Part shown: one piece after another, positions 7,746 through 15,666 of the stretch
Position numbering within the stretch: the stretch's first letter is position 1
Layout: each line of letters starts with the position of its first letter
Assembly: GCA_037969115.1 (NCBI GenBank)
Contig: JBBKWQ010000196.1
Span: forward strand, 1-19,158
DNA length: 19,158 bases
Direction: 5' to 3'
Source of the DNA: JBBKWQ01 sp037969115
Lineage (GTDB): Bacteria; Actinomycetota; Acidimicrobiia; Acidimicrobiales; Ilumatobacteraceae
Made by a program: the position numbers and the translations under genes
The notes under the pieces: generated by a model
Databases searched by the model: none
Told to the model about the DNA's origin: nothing
Seen by the model: only the letters and a program-made list of their open reading frames with translations

Positions 7746-8886
7746 CGTCGTGGCGGCGGATGCGCACGTCGTGGCCCATCTTGCCGCCGCGTTGAACGTA
7801 GATCTCGTCGCGGTCGTAGGGCACCGCCGGTGCCTTACTGGTCACGTCTTGGGTCTGCCCAGTGACCGCCGCAATTCGTGCCTTCGTCATCACCTCGAGA
7901 CTGTGGAACGCATGCTCCGGGCGGATCAGCAGCGGTGTGCCATCGAGCAAGCAGTCCACCATGTGGCGCAGCCCGGCCGTCCACGGCCACGCCGGATCGG
8001 CCTCGGCGTACTGCGTCCAGCCGGCCCGATCAGTCCTGGTGATCTCGTACCCCTGAGGCGCCCAGTCATCGCCCAACATCTGCGCAACGCCACGCAGGCC
8101 ATACAGCTCGATAGCCGGCGAGCGATAGTCCTGCATCGTGAAACCGGTCGTGACCACAGCGAACCGGGCGTCACCGAAGTCCAGCAGGATCTGGTAGTTG
8201 TCGAACTCCTCGACAGTGATCAGTTCGCCGGCGACCTCGCGTCGGGGGATCGCCGTACCAGCGAACGCGGTCACCCGTTCGACGCTGCCCATCAGGCCGA
8301 CCAACGACGTCACGTTGTAGACGCCAAGGTCGAACAGCGGGCCACCGCCGGTCCGGTAGTACCACTGACCCCACGTCGGGCCCGACCATCCGTAGCGCGC
8401 CCGCGCGGAGACGACCGAACCGATCTCGTCTTCGTCGACGAGACGCTTCCAGAGCGCCTGGTACGTGGGGCTCAACACGACGTGCGGTGCGCAGACCAAC
8501 AGCTCCGGCGATTCCGCCGCCTGGACGACCAACTCGGCCGCCTCGCCGAGCTCGATCGACATCGGCTTTTCGACGAGAACGTGCTTGCCCGCTGCCAAGG
8601 CCGCTCGTGCGATCTCGCCGTGCGACGGCATCGAGGTCAGCACCAGCACGGCGTCGACGTCGTCGCGCGCCAGCACCTCGTGGTAGTCGGTGGTGAATGG
8701 CAGCTCGCAGCGCAGGAACATCATCCCCCGCGACGAACGTGATGCGACGGTGTCGCACAACACGACCGGTTCGAGGCGACCCTCGAACATCAGGTCCTTG
8801 ATCAAGGCCGAGTACGGCTCGAAGACGCTGCCGAGGCCGATCACGCCGAGACGGACGGGCCCGGCCGACGCCGAACTTCCTGTCAC
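7741..8886 (-). CDS. Gfo/Idh/MocA-family NAD(P)-dependent sugar oxidoreductase
   Basis: A 381-residue oxidoreductase with an N-terminal Rossmann domain (GVIGLGSVF, 14-22), SMPSHGEIA (85-93) and the EKPMS active-site strand (106-110) whose Lys is conserved in this family. The C-terminal domain carries GGGPLFDLGVYN (180-191); most relatives have a His where this has Tyr190 (D-x-G-x-H/Y). The family oxidises or reduces cyclic sugars and inositols, and some members act through C3-keto intermediates. The GTG start at 8886 is supported by AGGAG 6 nt upstream and overlaps the stop of the NagB-like gene (GTGA); the longer open frame to 8970 is a shadow. As the last gene of the transporter operon it is likely to act on the imported sugar. 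Exact substrate unknown. Confidence 0.9.
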   Translation of the reverse strand: MTGSSASAGPVRLGVIGLGSVFEPYSALIKDLMFEGRLEPVVLCDTVASRSSRGMMFLRCELPFTTDYHEVLARDDVDAVLVLTSMPSHGEIARAALAAGKHVLVEKPMSIELGEAAELVVQAAESPELLVCAPHVVLSPTYQALWKRLVDEDEIGSVVSARARYGWSGPTWGQWYYRTGGGPLFDLGVYNVTSLVGLMGSVERVTAFAGTAIPRREVAGELITVEEFDNYQILLDFGDARFAVVTTGFTMQDYRSPAIELYGLRGVAQMLGDDWAPQGYEITRTDRAGWTQYAEADPAWPWTAGLRHMVDCLLDGTPLLIRPEHAFHSLEVMTKARIAAVTGQTQDVTSKAPAVPYDRDEIYVQRGGKMGHDVRIRRHDD

Positions 8887-9689
8887 GATGAACTCCTGTC
8901 CGCGCCCGCCGCGTCGGCGTCGTACCAGACGCTCGCGCTCGGGCACTCGTGGATGAACGTCGCCGGCCAATCCGGCTCGAAGTGCGACGCTGCCCTGATG
9001 CGGCGCAGCGACTCACACTTGTCGGCGCCGTGCAGCACCATCAGCACTGACCGCGACAGATTCCGAATCGTTCCAAGTCCGACCGAGACGCCGCGGGTCG
9101 GCACGGCATCGATCGAGGTGAGACTGGGGAAGGTCGTCGTGTTGTCGAGACGTGTCGTCGACGCCAACTCGACGATCGATGACCGGCCGTCGATGCTCGC
9201 TCCCGGCCCGCAGAACGCGACGTGTCCGTCGGACGCACCGCTGGCAACGATGAACACATCGACGCCGCCGGCCCCGACGAGGCGACGATCGAATGATTCC
9301 GGGTCGGCCGGCTCGGGGAACCACACCGACGTGGCAGGAATACGGCGTTCTGGTGGCAGCGAAGCGTTGACGACCGTTCGAATGTCCTCCTCGGCGAAAC
9401 GTCGGCACGAATGCGCTACCGCGGAATCGACAAACCGTGGCGGGTCCGCATCGGTATCGAGGTAGTCGTCCATCATCACGATCACGACATGTGAGCAATC
9501 GACGCCGTCGGCGGCACACCGCGGTGCGAGCGCCGCATAGATCACTTTGGGTGTCCGCCCGCCCGGGCAGCCGAGCAGGAATCGCCGGCCGCTCGTTGCG
9601 GCATCAGCGATGCCGTCGACGATCAGCGCCGCGGCCGCATCACCGAGTTGCTCGGCTGTCTGGAAACGACGAAGGCCGAGCTCGCTCAT
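8883..9689 (-). CDS. NagB-like glucosamine-6-phosphate deaminase/isomerase-family protein
   Basis: A 268-residue protein of the NagB/6-phosphogluconolactonase fold. It has a phosphate loop LGCPGGRTP (39-47; family LGxATGSTP), MMDDYLD (72-78; family MDEY, the proton-abstracting Asp conserved), ASDGHVAF (152-159; family GxDGHIAF) and VGLGTIRNLSR (203-213; family MGVGTL). NagB converts glucosamine-6-phosphate to fructose-6-phosphate and ammonia in the cytoplasm. The Glu that follows the DGHIAFN segment in NagB (FNEP) is Gly161 here (FCGP), so the canonical Asp-His-Glu triad is incomplete and the activity may differ. The ATG at 9689 lies in an ATGA overlap with the upstream permease gene, with GAGAAGGG just before it. 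Placed between transporter and oxidoreductase genes, it argues for an amino-sugar-type substrate. Confidence 0.85.
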   Translation of the reverse strand: MSELGLRRFQTAEQLGDAAAALIVDGIADAATSGRRFLLGCPGGRTPKVIYAALAPRCAADGVDCSHVVIVMMDDYLDTDADPPRFVDSAVAHSCRRFAEEDIRTVVNASLPPERRIPATSVWFPEPADPESFDRRLVGAGGVDVFIVASGASDGHVAFCGPGASIDGRSSIVELASTTRLDNTTTFPSLTSIDAVPTRGVSVGLGTIRNLSRSVLMVLHGADKCESLRRIRAASHFEPDWPATFIHECPSASVWYDADAAGADRSSS

Positions 9690-10516
9690 CCCTTCTCGGC
9701 CCCGGAGGTCATTCCCTGGACGAAGCGGCGCTGCAGGATCACGTACATGATCAAGACCGGGAGAGCGACGATCAGCGCCGCAGCGGCGATGACCGACGGA
9801 TCGGCGCCGCGGCGCTGACCGGCGAAGAACGACAGCGCCAACGGCGCTGTCTGCACCGACTCGTTCTGTGGGACCAGAACGAGCGCGAGCAGGAAGTCGT
9901 TCCACGCGAACAGGAACAACAGCGCAGCCAACGACAGCGTCGCCGGCCGAACGATGGGGACGAGTACCCGCCACAGGATCGACCAACTGTTGGCGCCGTC
10001 GATCTGGGCCGCTTCGACGATCGAGCCGAGCTGGCCCTCGAACGCGGCGCGCATCCAGAACGTCCCGAACGACACGCTGAAGCCGATCTGGGGAAGGATC
10101 AGAGCCCACCGCGTGTCAACCAGACCGAGGTCGCGAAAACCGAAGAACAGCGGGATGATCAGCGCCTCGTACGGCAGCATCAGACCGGCGATCAGAATGA
10201 TGAACAGCGTGTTCTTGAAGGCAAACCGCATCGCCGCGAACGCGTACCCGGCGAGGAGCGAGAACGCCACCGACACGACGACGACCGTGCTTGCGACGAT
10301 CGCACTCGAGATGAGCGCCTGGCCGAAGCCACCCCGCTCCCACGCCGTCCTGAAATTGGCGAACGAGATCGATTTCGGGATCGTGAACCCACTGACACGG
10401 GTCCCTGGCTCGTTCAGCGCCAGCATCACGATCGACAACAGTGGGTAGATCGCCACTGCGCTCGCCAGCAGCAGGATTCCGTGAATTCCTCGTCGCTCGA
10501 TGCGGTTCTCGATCAC
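9686..10516 (-). CDS. Carbohydrate ABC transporter permease, MalG-like (CUT1)
   Basis: A 276-residue inner-membrane permease of the binding-protein-dependent sugar importers. About six hydrophobic segments are visible, the first at about 11-34 (ILLLASAVAIYPLLSIVML). The ATPase-contacting EAA loop is EAAQIDGANSW...VLVP (168-187). The start is the GTG at 10516, which overlaps the TGA of the preceding permease gene by 4 bp; the longer open frame to 11089 is a shadow of that gene. It pairs with the MalF-like permease to form the channel. No ATPase gene lies nearby, so it probably uses a shared MsiK-type ATPase encoded elsewhere, as is common in actinobacteria. Specific sugar not determinable. Confidence 0.93.
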   Translation of the reverse strand: MIENRIERRGIHGILLLASAVAIYPLLSIVMLALNEPGTRVSGFTIPKSISFANFRTAWERGGFGQALISSAIVASTVVVVSVAFSLLAGYAFAAMRFAFKNTLFIILIAGLMLPYEALIIPLFFGFRDLGLVDTRWALILPQIGFSVSFGTFWMRAAFEGQLGSIVEAAQIDGANSWSILWRVLVPIVRPATLSLAALLFLFAWNDFLLALVLVPQNESVQTAPLALSFFAGQRRGADPSVIAAAALIVALPVLIMYVILQRRFVQGMTSGAEKG

Positions 10517-11469
10517 GTCGTCAACTCGCCGCGCCTCCGGTACCACAGGATCAGCATGTTGACGACCAGCAGCTCGATCATCAGCACCACCCCGATCGCG
10601 GCGCCCAGCCCGACCTCCCTGGTCTGGAAGACCGACTTGTAGATGAACACCGACGGCACCTCTGTCGTGGTGCCCGGGCCGCCTCTGGTCGTGACGAAGA
10701 CCACGTCGAAGTTGCGTAGTGCGGCGGTGACGGTGAGTACCAACGCGACTGTGATCTCGCCTCGCAGGGCCGGCAGCGTCACCGCGATGAACTCGCGGAA
10801 GATGTTCGCACCGTCGATCTTCGCCGCCTCGTACAACTCGATCGGGATCTTCTGCACGCCTGCGAGGAACAGCACGAACACCAGGCCGAAGGTCACCCAC
10901 GTGCCGACCAATCCGAGTGCAGGCAGCGCAAACGTGAAGTCGCCGAGCCACGCTCGGCTGACCGATTCGAGTCCGACGAGATCGAGTGCCTTGTTGAGCG
11001 GTCCGGTCGGGGCGTAGATCCACCGCCACGAGACCGCCACCACCGTCAGCGGCAGGATGGTCGGCACGAACAGCACCGCTCTGAACCACGACTGGCCGCG
11101 CACCCGCACTCGCACCATGAGGCCGACGACGGTCAACGCGAGCGCGATCGGCAAGATCGCGTAGAACACGATCAGCACGATCGAGTGTTGCAGCGCCTCA
11201 CGGATCTTCGTGTCCGTGAACACCGTGGTGTAGTTCTCGAGACCGATCCACGAGCGGTCGGTCACACCGTTCCACTCGTAGAACGACAGGTTCACCGTCT
11301 GTGCCAGAGGCACCACGGCGAAGGCGATGAAGAACGCGAACGCCGGGAGAAGATACAGATACGCGGTCGGCTGTGGGCCGCGCAGGCCGCGCCCTCCGGC
11401 CGAGCCGGAGCGACGCCACCTGCGAACCGAACGTCGACCGGTTGAAGCGTCGGCCGTGAGGTCGGTCAC
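10513..11469 (-). CDS. Carbohydrate ABC transporter permease, MalF-like (CUT1)
   Basis: A 318-residue permease. After a basic cytoplasmic N-terminus (about 1-35) the first membrane helix is YLYLLPAFAFFIAFAVVPL (37-55), followed by the characteristic NLSFYEWNG (60-68) and GLENYTTVF (76-84). The EAA loop is EAAKIDGANIF...TLPAL (214-235). TRGGPGTTTE (261-270) is the conserved late loop of this subfamily. The GTG at 11469 is chosen because GGAG lies 7 nt upstream and it follows the binding-protein stop by 4 bp; an earlier in-frame start at 11529 would lie inside that gene. Together with the MalG-like partner it forms the import channel. Confidence 0.93.
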   Translation of the reverse strand: MTDLTADASTGRRSVRRWRRSGSAGGRGLRGPQPTAYLYLLPAFAFFIAFAVVPLAQTVNLSFYEWNGVTDRSWIGLENYTTVFTDTKIREALQHSIVLIVFYAILPIALALTVVGLMVRVRVRGQSWFRAVLFVPTILPLTVVAVSWRWIYAPTGPLNKALDLVGLESVSRAWLGDFTFALPALGLVGTWVTFGLVFVLFLAGVQKIPIELYEAAKIDGANIFREFIAVTLPALRGEITVALVLTVTAALRNFDVVFVTTRGGPGTTTEVPSVFIYKSVFQTREVGLGAAIGVVLMIELLVVNMLILWYRRRGELTT

Positions 11470-11473
11470 CGAA

Positions 11474-12889
11474 TCACTCCGAGAAGAACGCTTCCCAGTC
11501 GGCCTGGACGTCCTCGAGGTACTCGGCACCGGTGATCTGGCCGCCGAGGAGTTCCTGGGTCTTGGCCGTCAAGGTGTCGAACATGGTGTCGGTCGTCCAG
11601 TCGGCGTACAACGTCACGCCCTCGTCGGCGATCACCGCAGCGGCGCCGGCGGTCACGTCGGCAAGCAGGCCGTCGATCTCGATGTCGGCGTCGCGGGCGG
11701 GGACACGTCCGACGGCGGCCAGCTCACCAGCGAAGTCTTCACTCATCATCACGTTGATGAATGCGGCGCCGAGATCCGGGTGCTCCGCCTTCGAGGTGAT
11801 GTGCCAAGGCAGCGCCAGCGCCGCCGTTCCACCGACGATGCCGCTCGGCCCGACGGGCATCGCGAAGTAGCCGACGTTGTCACCCATCGTCTCCTCGAGC
11901 GTGGCAGTGTTCCAGTTGCCACCGATCAGGAAGACGCCCTCACCGTTGGAGAACGCTCCGACCGAGTCGTCCCAGCCGATGCCGTTGACACCGTCTGGGA
12001 AGTATCCAGCGTCTTTCCAGGCAACGAATGCGTCGGCCGCCTGCTGCTCGCTGTCGGTCAACACCGTCGAACCCGGCTCGCCGAACACCCAGTCGCGAAT
12101 CTCTGCTGCGGGTCGATAGGCAGCCTGCACCATGCCATACACATGCAGCGCCGGCCAGCCTTCGGCGTTGCCCAACTGGATCGGCAACTCGCCGGCGTCC
12201 TTGGCCGCGGCCAGCAACGCCTCGAACTCCTCGAACGTGGTCGGGATCTCACCAATCGCGGCGAGCTTCTCCTTGTTGTAGTACACACCGACGAACTCCG
12301 CGACTGCGGAGACGCCCCACAGCGTGCCTTGACCGAAGTCGGTGCCCGAGTCGTCGAAGCGGTATTGGTCGAGCGTGCCGGATCCGAACGCCTCCTCCCA
12401 GCCGTACGTCGCCGCGTACTCGTCGAGTGGAAGGATCAGACCACCCTGAACGAGCAGACCGTCGATCGTGTAGCCCTGATTGCCATGGGCGACATCGGGC
12501 GGATCGTCGCTCTGAAGGATGCCGGGTGCGATCTGCATGTAGTCGTCGAAGGCGCGCAACGTGACGTTGACGGTTACGTTCGGGTACTGCTCCGTGAAGA
12601 GCTCGACCGCTCGATCGAGGGTCGCTTCATCGCCGGCCTCGGCGAGGACGTCCAGCGTCACGTCGCCGAGCGACTCGAACCCATCGGTCTGGATTCCTTC
12701 CGATGACGTGGCATCGCCACCACCATCATCGCCGCCATCATCGCCGTCATCGGATGATGCGTCGGCGGCGGTGGTGACTGGGTCGCTGTCGGCCGAATCA
12801 TCGTCGCTGCCGCACGAAGCGGCGACCAGCGCCATCACCGCGGTTGCGGCAAACAGTCGGCCAAGTCGTGTCCGGTTGCTCGTCGTCAC
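11474..12889 (-). CDS. Carbohydrate ABC transporter substrate-binding lipoprotein
   Basis: A 471-residue extracellular sugar-binding protein (SBP family 1, MalE-like). The signal peptide ends in the lipobox AASC, with Cys26 as lipid anchor. Residues about 27-65 form an acidic Ser/Asp/Gly linker (including DDGDDGGDDGGGD), a flexible tether to the membrane. The mature domain shows EQYPNVTVNV (94-103 approx.), YNKEKLAAIGEIPTTFEEFE (around 180-200) and GVFLIGGNWN, typical of the fold. The GTG start at 12889 has GGGGAG about 7 nt upstream. It is the first gene of the leftward operon, so its promoter and operator lie in the 135-bp gap shared with the GntR gene. The bound sugar is not readable from sequence; context favours an amino-sugar oligosaccharide or glycoside. 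Confidence 0.93.
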   Translation of the reverse strand: MTTSNRTRLGRLFAATAVMALVAASCGSDDDSADSDPVTTAADASSDDGDDGGDDGGGDATSSEGIQTDGFESLGDVTLDVLAEAGDEATLDRAVELFTEQYPNVTVNVTLRAFDDYMQIAPGILQSDDPPDVAHGNQGYTIDGLLVQGGLILPLDEYAATYGWEEAFGSGTLDQYRFDDSGTDFGQGTLWGVSAVAEFVGVYYNKEKLAAIGEIPTTFEEFEALLAAAKDAGELPIQLGNAEGWPALHVYGMVQAAYRPAAEIRDWVFGEPGSTVLTDSEQQAADAFVAWKDAGYFPDGVNGIGWDDSVGAFSNGEGVFLIGGNWNTATLEETMGDNVGYFAMPVGPSGIVGGTAALALPWHITSKAEHPDLGAAFINVMMSEDFAGELAAVGRVPARDADIEIDGLLADVTAGAAAVIADEGVTLYADWTTDTMFDTLTAKTQELLGGQITGAEYLEDVQADWEAFFSE

Positions 12890-12966
12890 AATGCATCTCC
12901 CCTGTCGGTTGATTTGGCGGACTGGCCGGAAGGCTGGTGAGCGATCGAGCTCTGCCGATTGGTGTT

Positions 12967-13028
12967 GTCTACCAGACCAGATTGACCCAGGTCAACCACT
13001 AGCCGCCCAGATGGTCTCTGTGGTATGT
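12967..13028. promoter_or_regulatory. Divergent control region with a TTGACC-CA-GGTCAA palindrome and TGGT/ACCA half-sites
   Basis: The gap between the binding-protein gene and the GntR gene is 12890-13024. It holds a perfect 6-2-6 palindrome, TTGACC-CA-GGTCAA (12982-12995). On the left are tandem ACCAG repeats (12971-12980); on the right are TGGTCT (12012-offset by window numbering 13012-13017) and TGGTATGT (13021-13028). Either TTGACC could act as a -35 box: for the leftward operon, TTGACC at 12995-12990 is followed 18 nt later by a poor -10 (TAGACA). The TGGT-type half-sites resemble those bound by NagR/DasR-type GntR regulators. A role as operator for the neighbouring regulator is therefore likely but inferred. 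Confidence 0.55.
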
Positions 13029-13786
13029 TCCTCGGCGTGTCAATATCAGTCGTTGAAGCGGTCGACCCCGACGCACCCCAATCCGTTGCGCTCCAGGCGT
13101 ACCGGATTCTCGAACGGGCAGTCGGCGACCGCGTTCTCAGCCCCGGCACCAGGCTCCCCTCCGAGCGCTCCCTCGCCCGAAGCCTCGGCGTCAGCCGCTC
13201 GACCCTCCGACCTGTCTTGGCGGCACTCGCCGACGCAGAATTGGTCGAAGCCAGCCCGCAACGCGGTTGGTTCGTCGCCGTCGATCCGATCAGCGACCCA
13301 CCCAACACGTTGATCAGTTTCACCGAGAGCGCGCGACAGCGAAGCATCGTTGCCGGCGCAAAGGTCCTGTCACAGACGGTTCGGTCGATCACGCTCGCCG
13401 AACAGGAGGAGCTGCGCGCTGCTCCCGGCGCCGAGATTCTCGAAGTGCATCGCGTGCGGACGCTCGACGGCACCCCGGTCTGCTACGACGTCAGTCGTAT
13501 CGTCGCCGCCAGGCTTCCCGGCATCGCCGCATGCGACCTCAACAACCGCTCGCTGTACGAGGCGATGGCCCAAACCGAGGGAGGCCGACCCATCCGATCC
13601 GACTACGCGTTGCACGCCGACGAAGCGGATGCCGAAGTTGCGCAGTTGCTCGAGATACCGGTCGGGTCGCCGGTTCTGATCGGGCGAGAACTGGCATACG
13701 GACGCAGCGGCGACCGCCTGCTGATCGCCAAACTCATCTACCGCGCAGACGCGTACACGTTCCGCGCCACTCTCTACAGCCGCTGA
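13025..13786 (+). CDS. GntR-family transcriptional regulator with UTRA domain (HutC/NagR type)
   Basis: A 253-residue regulator. The winged helix-turn-helix spans about 20-85, with LPSERSLARSLGVSRSTLRP (44-63) as recognition region and the wing ending in QRGWFV (79-84). The UTRA effector domain follows (about 100-250), with ILEVHRVRTLDGTPVCYD (138-155) and the closing IPVGSPVLIGRELAYG (211-226). UTRA domains bind small effectors, commonly phosphorylated sugars or amino sugars, and release the protein from DNA. It is the first gene of its operon and diverges from the transporter operon, so it probably controls both. The ATG at 13025 lies inside a TGGTATGT half-site and lacks a Shine-Dalgarno sequence; the GTG at 13037 is an equally reasonable start. 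Confidence 0.9.
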   Translation: MFLGVSISVVEAVDPDAPQSVALQAYRILERAVGDRVLSPGTRLPSERSLARSLGVSRSTLRPVLAALADAELVEASPQRGWFVAVDPISDPPNTLISFTESARQRSIVAGAKVLSQTVRSITLAEQEELRAAPGAEILEVHRVRTLDGTPVCYDVSRIVAARLPGIAACDLNNRSLYEAMAQTEGGRPIRSDYALHADEADAEVAQLLEIPVGSPVLIGRELAYGRSGDRLLIAKLIYRADAYTFRATLYSR

Positions 13787-13801
13787 CACGTGAAGGGACC
13801 G

Positions 13802-14755
13802 ATGACCGAGATGCCGACCCCATCATCGCCGTCCGACGCGCAAACCGCAGGCAGTGTCGCGGCATCGCCTGTGCCGACACGGCGTGCGACACCGCGGCCG
13901 ACCTACGACGCCCCGACGCGCATCGCCGCCACCGATCGCGCTCGACACGTCTGGGGCGACGCCGAGTCGGGCTTCGTGATCGACTTGGTATACCTCTCCT
14001 CGGAACGATTGCACGTACTCGACTTCGCGCTTCCGCCAGGTGGGCATTTCGGTCATTCCCCCCAGAATCCGACGATCTTCGCCGCCGACGAACTGCTCTA
14101 CGTTCGCGAGGGTGAGCTGCTGCTCAGCGACCCCTCGACGGGCGAGACGCAGCGCGTCGTCGCGGGCGAGGCTGTGTTCTTCGAGCGCGACACCTGGCAT
14201 CACGGGCGCGCCGGCGGCTCGACCGGCGTCCGCGTGCTCGAGTTCTTCTCCCCCACTCCGGCAACCGGAGCATCAAGTGCCTATGCCAAGCAACAGCCCT
14301 ACCTGGATCGCGTCGAAACGGTCGACCGCCGCATCTTCCAACGTTGGCCGGCCAACGCTGCAGCCTTGCGCGCCGAGCAACGAATCCACCCCGTCCGCGA
14401 ACACGACCTCGTCTGGGCCCAGCGCGACGACCTCGAGATGGCGTTCCTCGCCGCCACCGAGCACCTCACTGTCGCCCGTTGCCGGCTACGGCCCGGCGTC
14501 GCCTCGCCGGATGAGCTGCATCCCGGCGAAGAGTTCGTGCTCGTGCTGGCCGGTGACCTGATGATCCGGACACCGACGGCCGAAGCAGCCAATTGCCTCT
14601 ACCTCGGTCCCGGCGACGCGGCCATCTTGCCACCCGACACCCCCCATTCGTATTTGGCGTGCGGCAACGACGAAGCTCGATGGATGACCGGTATCGGGCC
14701 GGGTTGGACCGGCCCACACGACATCTGGCCGGACCAGACTCCGACCCCGCAATGA
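13802..14755 (+). CDS. Two-domain cupin (bicupin) protein
   Basis: A 317-residue protein with two cupin barrels after a Pro/Thr/Ala-rich N-terminus of about 35 residues. Barrel 1 (about 70-150) has LPPGGHFGHSPQNP (77-90), ELLYVREGEL (97-106) and GEAVFFERDTWHHG (122-135), whose His and Glu residues could hold a metal. Barrel 2 (about 220-300) has DELHPGEEFVLVLAGDL (237-253) and GDAAILPPDTPHSY (271-284). Such proteins include sugar isomerases, dioxygenases and sugar-binding sensors; I cannot choose. The ATG at 13802 has AAGGG 4 nt upstream and is preferred over the GTG at 13790. It lies 15 bp after the GntR gene and overlaps the kinase gene by ATGA, so it belongs to the sugar operon. Confidence 0.85.
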   Translation: MTEMPTPSSPSDAQTAGSVAASPVPTRRATPRPTYDAPTRIAATDRARHVWGDAESGFVIDLVYLSSERLHVLDFALPPGGHFGHSPQNPTIFAADELLYVREGELLLSDPSTGETQRVVAGEAVFFERDTWHHGRAGGSTGVRVLEFFSPTPATGASSAYAKQQPYLDRVETVDRRIFQRWPANAAALRAEQRIHPVREHDLVWAQRDDLEMAFLAATEHLTVARCRLRPGVASPDELHPGEEFVLVLAGDLMIRTPTAEAANCLYLGPGDAAILPPDTPHSYLACGNDEARWMTGIGPGWTGPHDIWPDQTPTPQ

Positions 14756-15666
14756 CCGCGATCGCCGTTGGCATCGATGTCGGCGGCACCAAGATCGCCG
14801 GTGCGCTGATCGCAGCCGACGGCGCGGTCATCCACGAGATCAAAACGGCCACGCCTCGCTCCGAGCGTGGTGCAGATCCGGCCGGCACCGCGACCATGGC
14901 GATGGTGAACGAGCTGCTCGCACACCGGGACATCGCTCGTCACGACCTCGTCGGCGTCGGCATCGGGGTGCCCGAGTACGTCGACCCACACGGACGGATC
15001 ACCAGCTCGCTCGTGCTCGCGTGGGACACCGAGCCGGCTGCGTGGTTCGCCGCCCGGAACGTCGGAACCGTCGCGAGCACTGGACCGCCCGACGTGATGG
15101 TCGAATCCGACGTGCGGTGCGCAGCGCTGGCGGAGGCATGCCTGGGTCACGGACGCGGCGTTTCCAGTTGCCTGTACGTCACCGTCGGAACCGGCATCTC
15201 ACACACGATGCTGATCGACGGCGAAGTGTGGAGCGGTCACCGCGGCGAGGCGATCGCGATCGGTGAGCTTCCTGCGAGCACGGATGCGCGTCTCGTTCGC
15301 CACGCGTCGCTCACGGTCGAGGCGCAGTCCTCCGGGCTGGCGCTCGAACGGTTTGCCGCCGACCTCGGCGTGTCGCCGAACGAATTCGACGACAGCCGGC
15401 TCGAGGCGGCCTACCGGCAAGCCGGGCGAACGATCGCGAGCGCACTCGCCAGCGCCGTGGCGCTACTCGATCCGGAGATCATCGTGCTGGGCGGCGGCCT
15501 CGGCACGAGCAGCGGGGCTTTCGCCGAAGCGATCGATGACCAGTACCGGATGCTGACGTCGATGCGCGCCCACGCGCCGCCACTCATCCGCTCCGCGCTC
15601 GGTACGCGGGCCGGCGTCATCGGTGCGGGACTTGTCGTCCATCAGCGAGCCGAACGGGCAACATGA
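14752..15666 (+). CDS. ROK-family sugar kinase-like protein lacking the zinc motif
   Basis: A 304-residue member of the actin-fold ROK family, which phosphorylates glucose, ManNAc, GlcNAc or other sugars with ATP. The N-terminal phosphate loop is IDVGGTKIAG (8-17). The segment VESDVRCAALAEA (117-129) supplies the likely catalytic base Asp120. The second phosphate loop is VGTGIS (145-150), and VLGGGL (245-250) is the adenosine-side loop. The C-x-C-G-x-x-G-C cluster that binds structural zinc in typical ROK kinases is absent: the expected region (about 162-195) has GHRGEAIAIGEL but no cysteines. The protein could be a diverged kinase or have another specificity. It starts in an ATGA overlap with the cupin gene and ends in one with the methyltransferase gene, so all three are co-translated. 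Confidence 0.87.
   Translation: MTAIAVGIDVGGTKIAGALIAADGAVIHEIKTATPRSERGADPAGTATMAMVNELLAHRDIARHDLVGVGIGVPEYVDPHGRITSSLVLAWDTEPAAWFAARNVGTVASTGPPDVMVESDVRCAALAEACLGHGRGVSSCLYVTVGTGISHTMLIDGEVWSGHRGEAIAIGELPASTDARLVRHASLTVEAQSSGLALERFAADLGVSPNEFDDSRLEAAYRQAGRTIASALASAVALLDPEIIVLGGGLGTSSGAFAEAIDDQYRMLTSMRAHAPPLIRSALGTRAGVIGAGLVVHQRAERAT

Noticed and set aside
12711..12790. Repetitive CATCATCGCC/CCATCATCGCCG-like DNA
   Set aside because: It encodes the low-complexity Asp/Gly linker behind the lipobox of the binding protein, so it is a coding tether and not a CRISPR or satellite repeat.
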